64,000 nucleotides of DNA from Diphasiastrum complanatum (lineage: Eukaryota; Streptophyta; Lycopodiopsida; Lycopodiales; Lycopodiaceae): contig CM055111.1 in NCBI GenBank assembly GCA_029204225.1, positions 42,844,815 to 42,908,814 on the forward strand, written 5' to 3'. Below the pieces are notes generated by a model, which saw only the letters and a program-made list of their open reading frames with translations, did not search any database and was not told where the DNA came from. A program made the position numbers and the translations under genes. Below, one piece after another: positions 61,800 to 64,000 of this stretch; the stretch's first letter is position 1, and each line of letters begins with the position of its first letter.

Positions 61800-62710
61800 C
61801 TCGGACTAACTACACTACTGCAGTATTATGACTACTATGCAGTTTTTCACATATACCTGGTCCGGGGCATACACGCTCAATGTACTCCACCCATCTCCTG
61901 TGCAGCTCCCGTTCGTCCAAATCCCTAGTAGAGCGCCACAAGAGGTGCAACATGTGGGCTACGGCATGGATGGGTCGATGGAAGTAGTCCCATCTGGCCT
62001 CCTAGATCTACAAGATCTCGTCCCTCTTGCAACAGACACATTACAATCATCAATGCGCTGTAGCATAAAAGAAACGCAACAAACTTGCATGAGAAACAAT
62101 GCTTCATGCACCAGTTCGAATCAGCAATTCGAATCGGCCGATTCGACTGGTTTAAACCGGCCAAGTCAGGTTTAAATCGGCCGATTCGAACAATTTTTCA
62201 TCTCTCGAGCCAATTTGAAACTTTTTTTTACTCGAGAACTGACTCGAACATGTTTCTGATTCAAATCGGCCGATTCGAACCGGACCGATTTGAACCGCGA
62301 TTCCTTGTTCGAATCGCCGATTCATGAAACATTGGTGAGAAATAAAAAACAAGACACTGAAGAGTCATACCTGTCCTCGTCCAAGGCCAACGTCTAAATC
62401 GCCTCGCCGATGCGGTCCATGAACTCATAAATGAGACTCAGAGTGCACCCCTCACGGTCTACTAGGCGCAGCACATAGAAAATGAGTCGAAGGACCCCCA
62501 CAAGCTCCTATGGCCGTGTCCAAAACTCATCTCCAAACACAGTGGCCCGAAAATGTGTCGCATCTGCGCTGATGCCTCTGAAGTCCAAAAAGGCCTCGCT
62601 AGGAACCATCCTCCGCAATGGGTCCCTTATTGCCAGCAGTCGCTCTAAAACCAAGAAGTAGTAGGCAAAGCAGGTGGGTGTTTGCTTCTTCAGGACCCTA
62701 AACCATGAAG
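61800..62710 (-). mobile_element. hAT transposase remnant, split by a MITE and abutting an LTR
   Basis: Minus strand: a segment with S-W-F-R-V-L-K-K and L-E-R-L-L-A-I-R-D-P-L (62710-62600), then F-W-T-R-P, V-L-R-L-V-D-R-E-G-C and I-Y-E-F-M-D-R-I-G-E-A-I (62530-62390). After the nested element comes R-W-D-Y-F-H-R-P-I-H-A-V-A-H (62010-61970) and about 50 more residues. The motifs V-L-R-L-V-D, Y-E-x-M-D-R and R-W-x(5)-P-I-H-A match the hAT transposase body of DUF659-type plant elements. The N-terminal zinc finger and the C-terminal dimerisation region are not seen. Confidence 0.7.
62097..62334. mobile_element. 238-bp hAT-like MITE nested in the hAT remnant
   Basis: The ends CAATGCTTCATG (62097) and CATGAAACATTG (to 62334) are inverted repeats. 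The flanks are ATGAGAAA (62089-62096) and GTGAGAAA (62335-62342), an 8-bp duplication with one mismatch. The interior has three copies of the perfect palindrome AATCGGCCGATT or close forms, alternating with TTCGAA-type words. Confidence 0.82.
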
Positions 62711-62714
62711 GGAG

Positions 62715-64000
62715 TGTTAGAAGTAATAAATGATAATGATAATTTCTCATAGGTTACTTTGACCCAAAAGGTCGAGACTTGTGTAACCATGGGTTTATTA
62801 TTTAGGCCATGTTAAGTCAGTTTTAGTTGAGTTGGACCCAATTTTGGTCCAGTAGTAATTCGTGGGTCCAAGTAAAGTCTAATTATGTTAAGGGACCCTA
62901 TCTTGACTTTTGGGGGTGCCCTATAATTAGTAGTGGGTCTTGGAAGGTTCTAGAACTTAGAGTTTGGAAGAGTCTAGGCCCTTGGAAGGCCTATTTATAT
63001 GTACTCTTTGTTCATTTGTAATTCATTCCCTTTCAAGCATTGCTACTACTTTCTCTCTCCTTGAGGGCGCCTAACCCTCTCCCTCTTCTTCTTCCTCTTT
63101 TTCTTCTTCTTGTATATGGAGATTGAATGTTAGAAGGATCTTGGCACTTTGATTTCCTACATGGTATCAGAGCCATGGATCTTCTATGTTTGATTTAAGG
63201 CGCCCTACCAAAAGAGATCGTCTTCACTTAAGGATCACAAAAATTCAGCACCTTTGCGGATTCTTTGGAGTGAAGATCCGTTTTTTGACTCTTTTCCGTT
63301 TTGCAGGAGGGCGCCACACATCAAAGAAGATAACAGGATTTTGGGCGCCCAAAAATCAGGTTGTTTGCTGATTTTTCAGGTTGCAAGAAGGCGCCATTAA
63401 TTATCTTCTTCGGGGCTTCTTTTAGGTCGCCCACATCCGTGTAGGTTTATCCTACTTCCGTTGGGCCACTGCTGCCCTATTTTTCAGATTTGCTCCTTTG
63501 CAGGAGGGCGCCCATCTACAAGCAATTTCTATTCTTCTGATTTGGCTGAAAAATCAGCACCCTTGCTGATTTTACAAAGTGAAGATCCGCTTCTTTTTGC
63601 TTGTTTCCAGGTGTGGAAGAAGGCGCTAATTTTTTTGTGATGATCCGATCACATTCCGAGGCTGAAAATTGGACAGCATATTACCATTTGTAGGGTGTTG
63701 CAACAGCCCTATCCGTGTGTGTATTGTTCACACTTTTTGGCAAGAAAGAAGGGTTCCAAAAAAAGCTTTGTTGGAGGCTAACCTGATTCTTTGCTTGCTG
63801 GTTTTTGAGTTTGTAATGCAATTTCAGGCTGAAATTTTCAGCACACAAGGCTTGAGGGTGAGCTCCTACATCCATCTAATGTGTGGTTTCAACACATTCC
63901 GGAGTTGATTTGTCAGATTTGATACTTGCTGGTTTTGTGTCTTTTAGGGCACATTTAGGGTTTGAAAAAGTTTATCTTCTTGGCTGGTTCTTATGGCAAG
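62715..64000 (+). mobile_element. LTR retroelement, 5' LTR and leader, continuing beyond the window
   Basis: The LTR 62715-63161 (447 bp) starts TGTTAG and ends CTACA, carries TATTTATATG near 62990, and is followed directly by the primer-binding site TGGTATCAGAGC (63162-63173). The remaining 830 bases are non-coding leader with repeated GGCGCC motifs. Gag should lie beyond 64000. Too little is visible to judge whether it is whole. The LTR begins five bases beyond the last readable hAT codon, so it may have inserted into that element. Confidence 0.8.
63190..63640 (+). repeat. Leader cluster of AGGAGGGCGCC / GAAGGCGCC motifs
   Basis: GGCGCC-type cores at about 63199, 63308, 63343, 63390, 63505 and 63622, most preceded by TTTGCAGGA or TTGCAAGA. 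The block CAGCACCTTTGCGGATT ... GTGAAGATCCG (63249) recurs about 305 bases later (63558), so the leader is built from degenerate tandem units. Confidence 0.6.

Overview
The window is nuclear DNA of a land plant with a large, repeat-rich genome. The evidence is GT-AG introns, an AP2/ERF transcription factor, a TOM1/THH1-type seven-helix membrane protein and many plant-type LTR retrotransposon fossils. A Penelope-like reverse transcriptase, LINE tails ending in pyrimidine repeats and very long (CT)n tracts make a fern or gymnosperm-like genome more likely than a compact flowering-plant genome. That last step is inference.

Layout. 1-5.9 kb: copia and gypsy fossils on the minus strand. 6.7-10.3 kb: two convergent spliced genes. 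The minus-strand one (9970 to 8216, four exons) joins a complete histone-H3-like region, closest by eye to centromeric H3 (tail plus fold), to an Ulp1/C48-type cysteine protease with its H, D, Q and C residues in place. The plus-strand partner is unrecognised. 10.4-12.5 kb: gypsy fossil with a motif-rich leader. 12.7-19.5 kb: a 6.7-kb unit bounded by long inverted repeats. It holds a DDE-transposase-like gene whose motif order resembles RAG1/Transib, followed by unrecognised coiled-coil and other reading frames. 19.5-21.5 kb: LTR and leader of a minus-strand retroelement. 23.07-24.84 kb: an intact single-exon ERF gene, the clearest normal host gene. 27-31 kb: copia fossils. 33.4-35.8 kb: a second, minus-strand copy of the RAG1-like transposase, which keeps the C-terminal His cluster and Glu that the first copy lacks. 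38-44 kb: LTR-like sequence, a Penelope-like RT fragment, giant CT microsatellites, an LTR with primer-binding site, and a 693-bp hAT-like element with perfect 8-bp target duplications.

45.8-58.7 kb: a minus-strand TOM1/THH1-like host gene, reconstructed from phase-compatible exons. Its introns contain a gypsy fossil with an LTR and a LINE ORF1-derived unit. 60.8-64 kb: hAT transposase remains with a 238-bp hAT-like MITE nested inside, a LINE C-terminal fragment, and an LTR (62715-63161) with primer-binding site and repeated-motif leader running off the window.

The items most worth a second look are the H3-protease fusion, the RAG1-like transposase pair with shared introns, the inverted-repeat unit, and the recurrent pattern of LTR-retroelement leaders built from clusters of a short element-specific GC-rich motif. 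Everything rests on reading translations and repeats by eye; no database search was run.
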